A DNA stretch of 64,000 nt, from assembly GCA_031378845.1 (NCBI GenBank), contig JANNES010000020.1:62001-126000 (forward strand), in the 5' to 3' direction. Within the stretch, counting starts at the first letter, position 1. Each line of letters opens with the position of its first letter. This document shows, in pieces, positions 17,325 to 26,963 of this stretch. This DNA is from JAJNPS01 sp031378845. Its GTDB lineage: Bacteria; Pseudomonadota; Alphaproteobacteria; Rhodobacterales; Rhodobacteraceae. The position numbers were made by a program, and so were the translations under genes. The notes under the pieces were generated by a model. That model ran no database searches, was not told the origin of the DNA, and worked only from the letters and a program-made list of their open reading frames with translations.

Positions 17325-18407
17325 TTACTTTGGAATGTCGCCAACAATGCCTTCGACATAAAAGGCCATGCCCAGCAGATCGCCGTCCGGCGCAACGGCA
17401 CCGTCGGCCAGCCAGTCGCTGCCATCTTGCTTTTTGATCGGCCCGGTGAACGGATGGTAGGTCCCCGCCGCAATCGCATCGCGCATCGCCTCGGCTTCGG
17501 CCTTCACCTCGGCCGGAACCGCATCGGTGATCTCGCCGATCTCGACCTCGCCGCCCGAAATGCCTTCCCAGGCATCGGCTTGCGCGTAAGAGCCATCCAT
17601 CAGCGCGCCCACCCGCTTCACATAATAGGGTGCCCAGTTGTCGATGATCGAAGAAACACGCGGGCTGGGTTTGTAATCGGCCATGTCCGAGGCCTGACCA
17701 AAGCCGATGACGCCGGGCGTCTTGGCCGCCTCTGCCAGAGGTGCGGTCGAGTCCGTGTGGCTGGCGATCACATCCACGCCCTGTTCGATCATCGCCTTGG
17801 CCGCATCCGCCTCTTTCGCCGGATCAAACCACGTATAGGCCCAGACAATCGTCAATTCGACATCCGGGTTCACCTTTTTGGCGTGCAGGTAATAGCTGTT
17901 GATCCCCATGATCACCTCGGGGATCGGGAACGACGCGATGTAGCCGATCTTGTTCGACTTGGTCATCTTGCCCGCGATGTGGCCCTGAATGGCGCGGCCC
18001 TCATAGAACCGCGCGTTATAGGTCGATACGTTGGCATGGTCGCGTTTGTAGCCGGTGGCGTGTTCGAACTTGACGTCCGGGAACTTGGCGGCGACCGCAT
18101 TGGTCGGGTCCATATAGCCAAACGAGGTGGTAAAGATGATGTTGCAGCCCGACAGCGCCATCTGCGTCAGCACGCGTTCGGCATCCGCACCTTCGGGCAC
18201 GTTTTCCTGCCAGGTCACCTCGACCTTGTCGCCATACGCCTCTTGCACGGCCAGCGCACCTTGATGGTGCTGGAATGTCCAGCCGCCGTCGCCGATCGGC
18301 CCCACATAGACAAAGCACGCCTTGGTCTTGTCCTGCGCCATCGCGGCACTGCCAAAGGCCATCCCCAGCCCCAGAGCCGCCGTCGCCAGCAGTGTTCTGC
18401 GTTTCAT
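17325..18407 (-). CDS. BMP-family ABC transporter substrate-binding protein
   Basis: The 360-residue protein has a signal peptide (MKRRTLLATAALGLGMAF to AMAQ) and the BMP/PnrA fold: VYVGPIGDGGWTFQHHQGA, FTTSFGYMDPT, IGYIASFPIPEV and HTDSTAP. BMP proteins bind nucleosides or purines in the periplasm. The gene is last in an operon that begins with xanthine dehydrogenase, which points to xanthine, hypoxanthine or urate-type ligands. It follows the second permease gene by 55 bases and is closed by a strong hairpin at 17267-17299. Confidence 0.88.
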   Translation of the reverse strand: MKRRTLLATAALGLGMAFGSAAMAQDKTKACFVYVGPIGDGGWTFQHHQGALAVQEAYGDKVEVTWQENVPEGADAERVLTQMALSGCNIIFTTSFGYMDPTNAVAAKFPDVKFEHATGYKRDHANVSTYNARFYEGRAIQGHIAGKMTKSNKIGYIASFPIPEVIMGINSYYLHAKKVNPDVELTIVWAYTWFDPAKEADAAKAMIEQGVDVIASHTDSTAPLAEAAKTPGVIGFGQASDMADYKPSPRVSSIIDNWAPYYVKRVGALMDGSYAQADAWEGISGGEVEIGEITDAVPAEVKAEAEAMRDAIAAGTYHPFTGPIKKQDGSDWLADGAVAPDGDLLGMAFYVEGIVGDIPK

Positions 18408-18462
18408 ATCCCGTTCTCCCCATTGTGCGGCGGGCTTGATCGCCAGCCGTGGTGTTGTGCCC

Positions 18463-19395
18463 CTAGCGTGAGGCGTGAAAGTTCTGTCCCAAGGCGGCGG
18501 GTGCGTTCAAGGACGCGCGCGCCCTGCCCGATGACATCATGACCAGCACAAGGATGGTTATCAGATAGGGGGCCATCGACAAGTACTGCACGGGTATGGA
18601 TGACCCTGCCACCTGCAGGTTCAGCTGCAATTGCGAAATGCCGCCGAAAAGATAGGCACCGATCAGCACACGCCATGGCCGCCAGCTGGCAAACACCACA
18701 ATGGCCAGAGCAATCCATCCCGCCCCGGCGGTGATCCCGTCGACCCACAGTGGCGCGCGCACCAGACTGACATAAGCCCCACCCAACCCCGCCAGCGCCC
18801 CGCCGAACATGATCGCCATCACCCGGATGCGCGTGACCTTGTAGCCCAGCGCATGCGCGGCATCGTGGCTTTCGCCGACCGCGCGCAGGACCAGGCCGGT
18901 GCGGCTGTACTTCAACACCCACCAGACCAGCGCCACCACCAAGACCGACAAATAGATCATCCAGTTATGGCCAAACAACACTTTGCCGAAAAACGGCAGA
19001 TCGGCCAATGGACCAAAGGGAACCGCCCCCGTCGCCGGTGGCTTGATCCCGACATAGCCTTGCCCGATCAGGCTCGACAACCCCAGCCCGAACAACGTCA
19101 GCGCCAGCCCCGTCGCCACCTGATTTGTCAAAAGATACTGCGTCAACACCGCAAAGATGACCGACAGCGCCGCCCCGCCCGCCGCCCCGCCCACAAAGCC
19201 CAGATAGGGGTTGCCGGTGCCAACTGCCGTGGCAAATCCGCAGATCGCCCCCATGATCATCATGCCCTCGACGCCAAGGTTGAGCACGCCCGATTTTTCC
19301 ACCACCAACTCGCCGCTCGCGGCCAGCATGATGGGAACCGCCGCCCCCATCAGAGACGCGATCAAAAGCGCCGGATCAATGCCACCGAACATCAC
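18463..19395 (-). CDS. Purine/nucleoside ABC transporter permease 2
   Basis: The 310-residue, multi-span protein is a BPD_transp_2 permease. It has the family segments ELVVEKSGVLNLGVEGMM and AVGESHDAAHALGYKV (the loop that contacts the ATPase). It partners the permease encoded upstream, whose stop overlaps its start by ATGA at 19392-19395. Together they form the membrane channel of the BMP-type importer. The nearest characterised relatives are NupQ/YufQ-type nucleoside permeases. Confidence 0.88.
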   Translation of the reverse strand: MMFGGIDPALLIASLMGAAVPIMLAASGELVVEKSGVLNLGVEGMMIMGAICGFATAVGTGNPYLGFVGGAAGGAALSVIFAVLTQYLLTNQVATGLALTLFGLGLSSLIGQGYVGIKPPATGAVPFGPLADLPFFGKVLFGHNWMIYLSVLVVALVWWVLKYSRTGLVLRAVGESHDAAHALGYKVTRIRVMAIMFGGALAGLGGAYVSLVRAPLWVDGITAGAGWIALAIVVFASWRPWRVLIGAYLFGGISQLQLNLQVAGSSIPVQYLSMAPYLITILVLVMMSSGRARASLNAPAALGQNFHASR

Positions 19396-20477
19396 ACCAC
19401 CTCCCGTTTCGCCCAGCGGATGCGATAATTCGCCAGCAAATCGGTGCCCAAGAGAAAAAAGAGCAGCATCCCCTGAAACGCCTGGATCGCCGCCGAGGGC
19501 AGACCCAGCATGAACTGCGCCAGCTCTCCGCCGATATAGGTCAGCGCCATCAACAGCCCCGCAAACAGGATCCCGATCGGGTTCAACCGTCCAAGGAACG
19601 CCACGATGATCGCGGTGAACCCGTAGCCGACATTGAAATCAATGGTGATCTGTCCGGCAGGTCCGGTGACCTCGAAGACCCCCGCCAGCCCGGCCAATGC
19701 GCCCGAAATCGCAAAGCACAAAACCACCAGCGCCGCCGGATTGACCCCGGCAAAACGCGCAGCACGCGGCGCTTGCCCCGCCAGCTTGATGTGAAAGCCC
19801 AAGATATGGCGCTGCAACAAGATATAGGCCGCGATCACCGCCATGAAGGCCGCCATGACGCCCCAATGCATGCCCGTGCCGGCGATCAGTTCGGGGTTCG
19901 CCATGGCCGGGATTTGCCCCAGGTTGCGGCTGCCCGGAAAGCCCTGGCCTTCGGGGTTCTTCAACGCCCCCAGAGCCATCATCGCCAGGATATCCTGCGC
20001 CACGTAAACCAACAGCAGCGACACCAGGATCTCGTTGGTGCGAAACACGGTTTTCAAAAGTGCTGGGATCATTGCCCAGACCAGCCCGCCCAAAGCCCCC
20101 GCCAGCACCATCACTGGAAAGATCAGGCGGCTTTCGACCGGATAGACCGCCAGACCCGCCGCCGCCCCGCAGATTGCCCCCATGATGTATTGCCCTTCGG
20201 CCCCGATGTTCCAGATGCCCGCCCGGAACCCGAGCGAAAGGCCAATCGCGATCAGGATCAGGGGTGCGGCCTTGACCAGAAGTTGCGGGCGCGAATAGGC
20301 GGCAAAATCGGGGTTGAAGAGCGGATCCCAAAAGATCGTGCGGATCGCCTCGAACGGGTTCTTGCCAAGGATCCAGAACATGATCCCGCCCGCGATCATG
20401 GTCAGGATCACCGCCAGAACCGGCGTTGCCGCCTGCCAGAATCGCGATGGCGAGGGACGTTTTTCAAGCCTCAGCAT
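19392..20477 (-). CDS. Purine/nucleoside ABC transporter permease 1
   Basis: The 361-residue BPD_transp_2 permease (NupP/YufP-like) has a first span after PSRFWQAATP and the signature segments GFRAGIWNIGAEGQYIMGA and LAGQAPRAARFAGV. It lies 54 bases after the ATPase gene and overlaps the second permease gene by four bases. Related transporters take up nucleosides. The gene context here suggests oxidised purines. Confidence 0.88.
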   Translation of the reverse strand: MLRLEKRPSPSRFWQAATPVLAVILTMIAGGIMFWILGKNPFEAIRTIFWDPLFNPDFAAYSRPQLLVKAAPLILIAIGLSLGFRAGIWNIGAEGQYIMGAICGAAAGLAVYPVESRLIFPVMVLAGALGGLVWAMIPALLKTVFRTNEILVSLLLVYVAQDILAMMALGALKNPEGQGFPGSRNLGQIPAMANPELIAGTGMHWGVMAAFMAVIAAYILLQRHILGFHIKLAGQAPRAARFAGVNPAALVVLCFAISGALAGLAGVFEVTGPAGQITIDFNVGYGFTAIIVAFLGRLNPIGILFAGLLMALTYIGGELAQFMLGLPSAAIQAFQGMLLFFLLGTDLLANYRIRWAKREVV

Positions 20478-20531
20478 CGCGAAGCCTCCCCCAAAACTGC
20501 CACTTGCGAGGCAAATGCTGCCGACGGCATC

Positions 20532-22061
20532 TCAAACCGCATGATGCGCCACCTCCATGCCATGTGCCCCGCCCATCATCAGACCGATCTCGTCGATGCT
20601 CAGCCCCTCGACCGGGCGCGGTACGGTCAGCCGCCCGCCATTCAACGCGGCAAAACTGTCTGCAATCTCCAGCAACTCATCGAGATCCTGGCTGATCACG
20701 ACCACCGCCGCACCTGACGCCGCGCGGTCCAGGATCGCCTGGCGGATCGCCGCCGCCGCCGAGGCATCGACTCCCCAGGTCGGCTGGTTGATCACGATGA
20801 CCGACGGAGACTGGCTCAGCTCGCGTCCCACCACGAATTTTTGCAGATTGCCGCCCGACAGGGCCCGCGCTGCGACATGGGTTCCGGGGGTTCTCACATC
20901 GAAATCCTTGACGATCCCGGCGGCGAAATGTTCCGTCGCGGGCCAGTCGATGAACCCCCGACGCGTCAGCCCCTGCCGTACAGCACCGGACAAAAGCGCA
21001 TTTTCCACCAGCGACATATCGGGCGCTGCCGCATGGCCAAGCCGTTCTTCCGGGGCCGCGACCAGCCCTGCGCGGCGGCGGTCCGCAGGCCCCTTGTCGC
21101 CCATCGCTGCGCCCGCGATCTGCACCGCGCCCGGCCCTGATTTCAACTCGCCCGACAACGCCAGCAGCAATTCGTCCTGCCCATTGCCCGCAACCCCTGC
21201 AATGCCCAGCACCTCGCCCTTGCGCACGGCAAAGCTGACATCCTTGAGGGTGGTGCCAAAAGGAATGGGCGAGGCGACGGACAGGCCGCTGACCTGCAAC
21301 GCCACCGCGCCCTTGGTGACGCCCGACCGCGCAGGCGGCGTCAGCACCGCGCCGACCATCAATTCCGCCATCTCGCGGGCTGTCCGCTCACGCGGGGTGC
21401 AGGTGGCCACGACTTTGCCGCGCCGCAGGATTGTCGCAGCGTCACACAGCGTGCGGATCTCTTCCAGCTTGTGGCTGATGTACAGGATCGCCGTCCCTTC
21501 GGACGCCAGCTGGCGCAGCGTGCGAAACAAGATCTCCACCTCTTGCGGGGTCAACACCGAGGTCGGCTCGTCCATGATCAACAGCTTGGGATCTTGCAGC
21601 AGGCAGCGGATGATCTCCACCCTTTGCCGCTCACCCGCCGACAAATCCCCGACCATCCGGCTTGGGTCCAAAGGCAGACCATAAGCTTTGGAGACCTCGG
21701 TGATCCGCCCGGCCAACTCGCGCATCGGCGGCGGGTTTTCCATCCCCAAGGCCACGTTTTCCGCGACATTCAGCGCCTCGAAAAGAGAAAAGTGCTGGAA
21801 CACCATCGCGACCCCGGCGGCCCGTGCCTGACCGGGTTTGGCGGGCGCATAGGCTTGGCCCCGCAGGGTCATCCGCCCCGCATCGGGCCGCACGAGGCCA
21901 TAGATCATCTTGACCAGCGTCGATTTTCCGGCACCATTCTCGCCCAGCAGCGCATGCACCTCGCCTTCGGCAATCGAAAAGGACACATCGCTGTTGGCCA
22001 CCACGCCCGGATAGGCCTTGGTCACACCCTCAACGCGCAAAAGCTCTGGCCCGATGGTCAT
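20532..22061 (-). CDS. ABC transporter ATPase with two nucleotide-binding domains
   Basis: The 509-residue protein has two fused ABC domains. The first is complete: Walker A LLGENGAGKST, signature LSAGERQRVEI and Walker B LLIMDEPTSVLTP. The second is degenerate in the usual way for this family, with AGVAGNGQDELLLAL in place of Walker A, ALSGGNLQKFVVGREL, and VIVINQPTWGVD where Gln replaces the catalytic Glu. It energises the BMP-type importer encoded just downstream. Its ATG overlaps the xdhC stop (ATGA at 22058-22061), tying transport and xanthine oxidation in one transcript. Confidence 0.9.
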   Translation of the reverse strand: MTIGPELLRVEGVTKAYPGVVANSDVSFSIAEGEVHALLGENGAGKSTLVKMIYGLVRPDAGRMTLRGQAYAPAKPGQARAAGVAMVFQHFSLFEALNVAENVALGMENPPPMRELAGRITEVSKAYGLPLDPSRMVGDLSAGERQRVEIIRCLLQDPKLLIMDEPTSVLTPQEVEILFRTLRQLASEGTAILYISHKLEEIRTLCDAATILRRGKVVATCTPRERTAREMAELMVGAVLTPPARSGVTKGAVALQVSGLSVASPIPFGTTLKDVSFAVRKGEVLGIAGVAGNGQDELLLALSGELKSGPGAVQIAGAAMGDKGPADRRRAGLVAAPEERLGHAAAPDMSLVENALLSGAVRQGLTRRGFIDWPATEHFAAGIVKDFDVRTPGTHVAARALSGGNLQKFVVGRELSQSPSVIVINQPTWGVDASAAAAIRQAILDRAASGAAVVVISQDLDELLEIADSFAALNGGRLTVPRPVEGLSIDEIGLMMGGAHGMEVAHHAV

Positions 22062-23026
22062 CCTGTCTGCTCCTCAATGGCCCGCGCCACCCGCGGTGCC
22101 AGAAACGCCGCCGCCACGCCCACGGCAATGGCGTGGGGATGCTTGCCCAAGGACGGATCGCCAATCGGGCAATCAATCCGCGCAATCGCGTTGGCCGAAT
22201 GCCCCAAAGCCGTCAGCCGCGACCGGAACCGCGCCCATTTCGTCGCCGACCCGATCAGGCCCAGACGGCCAAAGCCATGACCAAGCAGCCGATGGCACAG
22301 CTCCAGATCCAGCGCGTGGGAATAGCTCAGCACCAGATGCTCGCCATCCTGTGGCGCATGTGCGACCAAGAGCCCCGGTTCCGCTGCGGGCACCGCCGTC
22401 ACACCCGTCGGCACCAGGTCCGGAAACCGCGCCACCGCGACATCCACCCACGTGATTGCCACGCCGGGAAGGGGGGCCAGCACCGCCACCATCGCGCGCC
22501 CCACATGCCCTGCGCCCCAGATCCAGAGCTGCCGCTGCGCGCGCACCACCGGTTCCACAAACCAGCCCTGCACCAATGCAGGCTCCGGCAAGACCCCCTC
22601 ACCCCGCGCCCGCGCCAGCACCCGCTTGACCGCGAACGGCATCTCCGCGCCCGCGACGCTGCGCGCCACCACCCCTGCCTCGACACCGGGCAAGGCGTCA
22701 TAAACCTCTGTCAGAACCGTCACCGCGCCACCACAGCACTGCCCCAAGGTTGGCCCCAGCGCCACCCGGTCGAGGACCCGCGCCTCCCCTCCCCCTCGCG
22801 CAGAGACGTCGGCCGAGGTGGGTGCCGAACCCATCATCGCCCGCGCACGACCCAAAGCCTCCCATTCCAGCGCCCCGCCGCCAATCGTCCCCGACTGCCC
22901 GCCCGGCCAGACCAGCATCGCCGCCCCGACCTCGCGCGGAGAACTGCCGTCATGCGCCGCAATCACCACGCGGGCCACCCGTCCATGCGCCGCCAAAGCC
23001 GCCCAAAGGCCCTCAAGGTCAAACAT
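22058..23026 (-). CDS. xdhC: Xanthine dehydrogenase accessory protein XdhC
   Basis: XdhC binds the molybdenum cofactor, supports its sulfuration and inserts it into XdhB. The 322-residue product has DGSSPREVGAAMLVW and GTIGGGALEWEAL in the N-terminal XdhC_CoxI domain, GQCCGGAVTVLTE, and a C-terminal Rossmann-like domain with LWIWGAGHVGRAMV. The chosen ATG at 23026 gives the usual N-terminus (MFDLEGLWAAL) and overlaps the xdhB end by eight bases (ATGTTTGA). The next gene overlaps its stop by four bases. Confidence 0.92.
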   Translation of the reverse strand: MFDLEGLWAALAAHGRVARVVIAAHDGSSPREVGAAMLVWPGGQSGTIGGGALEWEALGRARAMMGSAPTSADVSARGGGEARVLDRVALGPTLGQCCGGAVTVLTEVYDALPGVEAGVVARSVAGAEMPFAVKRVLARARGEGVLPEPALVQGWFVEPVVRAQRQLWIWGAGHVGRAMVAVLAPLPGVAITWVDVAVARFPDLVPTGVTAVPAAEPGLLVAHAPQDGEHLVLSYSHALDLELCHRLLGHGFGRLGLIGSATKWARFRSRLTALGHSANAIARIDCPIGDPSLGKHPHAIAVGVAAAFLAPRVARAIEEQTG

Positions 23027-25337
23027 GGCCTTCCACCCTGTGCACCGCGCGCAAAACCTCTTCTGCCGTCGCAGGCGCGTGCAACGCCGGGTACACCGTC
23101 CCATCCCCACAGGCCGCCACCGCGTCCGACAGCGCCATCAGCACCGAGATCCCCAGCATCAGAGGCGGCTCGCCCACCGCCTTGGACTTGCCCACCGTGG
23201 CCTCGGCATTCGCAGCACCCCAAAGAGCGACATTGAACACGCGCGGGCGGTCCGAACAGGCGGGGATCTTGTAGGTGCTGGGGGCATGCGTCGAAAGCCG
23301 CCCCTTGCCGTCCCAGACCAGCTCCTCGGTCGTCAGCCACCCGGCACCTTGCACATATGCCCCCTCGATCTGCCCGATATCCAAAGCCGGGTTCAGACTT
23401 GTGCCGGTATCATGCAGGATATCCGCCCGCAGGATGCGGTTTTCCCCCGTCAGCCGGTCGATCACCACCTCGCTCACCGCCGCCCCATAGGCGAAGTAGT
23501 AGAACGGCCGCCCGGTGCCCCGCACCCGGTCCCACACGATCTTTGGCGTTGCGTAAAACCCGGTCGAAGACAGCGATATCCGCGCCTGATAGGTCCACAT
23601 CGCGACCTGGGCAAAGCCGTAAGCCTCCGCCCCGGCCCGCACCATGCCGCCCTCGAACCGCACGGCGCCAGGCTCCATCTGGTGCTTTTGGGCAATAAAG
23701 GCCGCCATCCGGTCCCGGATCACCTCTGCCGCAGCCTGCGCCGCCATGCCGTTCAGATCCGACCCCGAACTTGCCGCCGTGGCGCTGGTGTTGGGCACCT
23801 TGTCGGTATCGGTCGCGGTAATCTTGATCACGCCCGGATCAACCCCGAAAACCCCCGCCACGACCTGCGCAACCTTCTGGTTCAGCCCCTGACCCATCTC
23901 GGTGCCGCCATGGTTCAGATGGATCGAGCCATCTTGATAGACATGCACCAGCGCCCCTGCCTGATTGAGCCATGTCAGCGTAAAGGATATCCCGAACTTT
24001 ACCGGCGTCAGCGCAATCCCCCGCTTCAGGATCGGGCTTTGCGCATTCCACGCCGCAATCGCAGTCCGCCGCGCCGCCAGACCCGATGTCCGCTCCAGCT
24101 CGGCCACCAACTCATGCCCGATGAAATCTTCCACGGGCATGTGATACGGCGTTGTCTGCACGTTCATCTTTGCCGAAATATCCCCGCCGGAGGCTCCCGG
24201 AGGCTGGTAGAAATTCACCCGCCGCACCGCCAACGGGTCGCGCCTGACGACATGGGCGATGTGATCCATCACCCGTTCGATCCCGATCATGCCCTGCGGC
24301 CCGCCAAAGCCGCGAAAGGCAGTGGCACTTTGCGTGTTGGTCTTCAGGCGGTGCGACTCGATCCTGATATCGGGCAGGTGATAGCAATTGTCGGCATGCA
24401 ACATGGCGCGGTCCGCCACCGGCAGCGACAAATCCTGGCTCCACCCGCAGCGGAATAGATGGGTGAACTCCAGCCCCAGGACCCGCCCCGCCGCATCTAC
24501 CCCGGCACGATACAAGATGCGCAGATCATGCCGCTTGCCGGTGATGACCATGTCATCATCGCGGTCATAGCGCATCTTGCACGGCTTGCCCGTCGCGCGG
24601 GCGGCAATCGCACAGGCAATGGCCAAGGCGTTGCCCTGCGACTCCTTGCCGCCAAACCCACCGCCCATCCGACGGGTTTCGACGCGCACCGCGCTCATCG
24701 GCAGATGCAGCGCATGGGCAACCTTGTGCTGAATTTCCGTCGGATGCTGGGTCGAGGACAGGATGTGCATCCCGTCCTCTTGCGGGATCGCAGCGGCGAC
24801 CTGACCCTCAAGGTAGAAGTGTTCCTGACCGCCAACCTCAAAGCTGCCCTCGACAAGATGGGTGGCCCCCGCGATTGCCTTGACGGCATCGCCTTTGGCC
24901 CACACGATCGGTCCCGCTTCAAATCGGCTATTGGCGGCCAAGGCCTGATCGACCGTCAGGATGGCGGGCAATTCCCGATAGGTGACCTGTCCTAGGGTTG
25001 CCGCCTTGCGCGCGGCCAGATGACTGTCGGCCACGACCAGAAAGACCGGCTGGCCGACATAATGGACCGTGCCCGCGGCCAGCAGCGGCTCATCATGCGC
25101 CGAAGGGCTGCAATCGGGCATGTCGGGTAGATCGGCGGCGGCAAAGACCGCAGCAACGCCCGACGCGTTGCGCACCGCATCAAGGTCGATGGCCGAGATT
25201 TCCCCATGCGCAACCGTCGAAAGCCCGAAAGCCAGATGCAGCGCGCCACGGGGAACCGGCACGTCATCGACATAACGCGCAGCGCCCGTGACATGCAGGG
25301 GGGCCGCATCATGGGGAAGCGACAGGCCCGCGCTCAT
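23019..25337 (-). CDS. xdhB: Xanthine dehydrogenase molybdopterin-binding subunit
   Basis: XdhB hydroxylates hypoxanthine to xanthine and xanthine to urate at a molybdenum-pterin site. The 772-residue product has the expected GGGFGGKESQ (cofactor binding), TAFRGFGGPQG, GGTEMGQGLNQKVAQ and TSATAASSGSDLNG segments. The C-terminal AVGEPPLMLG contains the catalytic Glu (about residue 723). Its start overlaps the stop of xdhA (ATGA at 25334-25337), and xdhC starts inside its end. Length and organisation match the two-subunit bacterial enzyme first described in Rhodobacter. Confidence 0.95.
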   Translation of the reverse strand: MSAGLSLPHDAAPLHVTGAARYVDDVPVPRGALHLAFGLSTVAHGEISAIDLDAVRNASGVAAVFAAADLPDMPDCSPSAHDEPLLAAGTVHYVGQPVFLVVADSHLAARKAATLGQVTYRELPAILTVDQALAANSRFEAGPIVWAKGDAVKAIAGATHLVEGSFEVGGQEHFYLEGQVAAAIPQEDGMHILSSTQHPTEIQHKVAHALHLPMSAVRVETRRMGGGFGGKESQGNALAIACAIAARATGKPCKMRYDRDDDMVITGKRHDLRILYRAGVDAAGRVLGLEFTHLFRCGWSQDLSLPVADRAMLHADNCYHLPDIRIESHRLKTNTQSATAFRGFGGPQGMIGIERVMDHIAHVVRRDPLAVRRVNFYQPPGASGGDISAKMNVQTTPYHMPVEDFIGHELVAELERTSGLAARRTAIAAWNAQSPILKRGIALTPVKFGISFTLTWLNQAGALVHVYQDGSIHLNHGGTEMGQGLNQKVAQVVAGVFGVDPGVIKITATDTDKVPNTSATAASSGSDLNGMAAQAAAEVIRDRMAAFIAQKHQMEPGAVRFEGGMVRAGAEAYGFAQVAMWTYQARISLSSTGFYATPKIVWDRVRGTGRPFYYFAYGAAVSEVVIDRLTGENRILRADILHDTGTSLNPALDIGQIEGAYVQGAGWLTTEELVWDGKGRLSTHAPSTYKIPACSDRPRVFNVALWGAANAEATVGKSKAVGEPPLMLGISVLMALSDAVAACGDGTVYPALHAPATAEEVLRAVHRVEGHV

Positions 25338-26737
25338 GGCTCCACCGCCAGGATATCAACCGGCAGCCCTGCCAGATCATGGAAATAGCGGGTCAACATG
25401 TTCCCCGCCGTGGTCAGCCGGTATTGGGCACTTGCCCGCATGTCGCTCAGCGGCGTGAAATCCTGCGCCATCGCGGCTTTGGCCGCCGCAACCGTCACCG
25501 CACTCCACGCCTGGCCGACGAGCGCCGCCTCGACCGCGCGCGCCCGCTTTGGCGTGCCCGCCATGCCGCCAAAGGCGATGCGCGCAGTGGTCACGCGACC
25601 ATCCGCGACGGTGGCATTGAAACAGCCGCAAACGGCCGAAATATCTTGATCAAACCGCTTGGACAGCTTGTAGCACCGCAAGTTTGGGGCGGTGGCAGGG
25701 ATCGTCACCGCCTCGACAAACTCTCCCGGACGGCGGTCTTGCTTTCGGTAGTCGAGAAAGAAATCCTCCAGCGCCATGTCGCGCCGCGCATCTCCTTGCC
25801 GAAGGTGCAAGGTCGCCCCAAGCGCGATCAGCGCGGGCGGCGCATCCCCGATGGGTGAGCCATTGGCAATATTGCCGCCGATGGTCGCGGCATTGCGCAC
25901 CTGCACCGAGGAATAGCGCCGCAGCAGTTCGGCAAAAGACGGATGCAGCGGCTTCATCGCCTCCCAAAGATCGCTGATCGTGACGCCCGCGCCGACGCGC
26001 AAGGCGTCGCCTTGACGGTCGATCCGCGCCATCTCGGCAATCGCGCCAAGAAAGGCCACCGGCGAAAGATCACGGAGCCCCTTGGTGACCCAAAGCCCCA
26101 CATCCGTCGCCCCTGCGATCAGCGTGGCCTCTGGGTGCAGGCTGTACCATTGCGCCAGTGCTTGGGTGGTGCGCGGGTGGTCGGCGCCGGGGAGGCTGCC
26201 TGCCTCCCCGGACCCCACCGGGGATATTTCCGCAAAGCTGAAAGCAGCATCGGCTGTCATCCAGTCCGGCACCGGTGCGCTGGCGGCGGCCTCTGCCGCC
26301 CGCACAATTGGCGCATAGCCCGTGCATCTGCACAGATTGCCCGCCAGCTGGTCGTCATGATCCCTGCGGCCATTCAGATGCGCCACCGCCATCGACACGA
26401 CAAAGCCCGGCGTGCAGAACCCGCATTGCGTGCCATGATGGGTGATCATCGCCTGTTGCACCGGATGCAAGCTGCCATCAGGTCCCGCGATCCCCTCGAC
26501 GGTGCGCACGGCCTTGCCGTCCAGCTGCGGCAGAAACAGGATGCACGCATTCAGCGCGCGGCTGCCACCGGTATCTGTCACCATGACGGTGCAGGCCCCG
26601 CAATCGCCCTCGTTGCAGCCCTCTTTGGTACCACAAAGCCCGCGATCCTCGCGCAGCCAGTCCAGCAGCGTCCGCGTCGGTGACGAACCGTCGACGCGGA
26701 TCGGCGTTCCGTTCAGGTGAAACGCAATATCAGCCAT
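25334..26737 (-). CDS. xdhA: Xanthine dehydrogenase small subunit (2Fe-2S and FAD)
   Basis: The 467-residue subunit carries electrons from the molybdenum site to NAD. The first [2Fe-2S] cluster is in GCNEGDCGACT (Cys 41, 46, 49) and the second in GTQCGFCTPGFV plus NLCRCTGY. The FAD site is in the later half with NAATIGGNIANGSPIGDAPP. The frame is open well upstream. ATG at 26737 is chosen because the ferredoxin-like domain begins there (MADIAFHLNGTPIRVDG). It is the first gene of the long purine operon and is divergent from dnaE across 226 bases. Confidence 0.94.
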   Translation of the reverse strand: MADIAFHLNGTPIRVDGSSPTRTLLDWLREDRGLCGTKEGCNEGDCGACTVMVTDTGGSRALNACILFLPQLDGKAVRTVEGIAGPDGSLHPVQQAMITHHGTQCGFCTPGFVVSMAVAHLNGRRDHDDQLAGNLCRCTGYAPIVRAAEAAASAPVPDWMTADAAFSFAEISPVGSGEAGSLPGADHPRTTQALAQWYSLHPEATLIAGATDVGLWVTKGLRDLSPVAFLGAIAEMARIDRQGDALRVGAGVTISDLWEAMKPLHPSFAELLRRYSSVQVRNAATIGGNIANGSPIGDAPPALIALGATLHLRQGDARRDMALEDFFLDYRKQDRRPGEFVEAVTIPATAPNLRCYKLSKRFDQDISAVCGCFNATVADGRVTTARIAFGGMAGTPKRARAVEAALVGQAWSAVTVAAAKAAMAQDFTPLSDMRASAQYRLTTAGNMLTRYFHDLAGLPVDILAVEP

Positions 26738-26963
26738 GGTGGTCGGTCCGCCGCGGTCTCCCCATTTCAGGCGTGATGCGTGGCCGCCCGATGCGGCGTA
26801 AAGCGGTCCACGCGCCCTTGGTCTTTGTCCCAGTGCTACCATGAAGACGCGGGCGCGGCGCAACGCAAGACAAATTTCGCAGGTCCGATCCGCCGCCGGC
26901 CCGTCCTTTGCTGAGGACACGGGCGCTCTTTCGTTGCGCCTACCGTTTCGATAGGCTGTCGCC

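Noticed and set aside
15409..17361. 650-codon open frame on the + strand
   Set aside because: It is the reverse-strand shadow of the flavoprotein and the methyltransferase pseudogene: Arg/His/Pro-rich with no domain resemblance.
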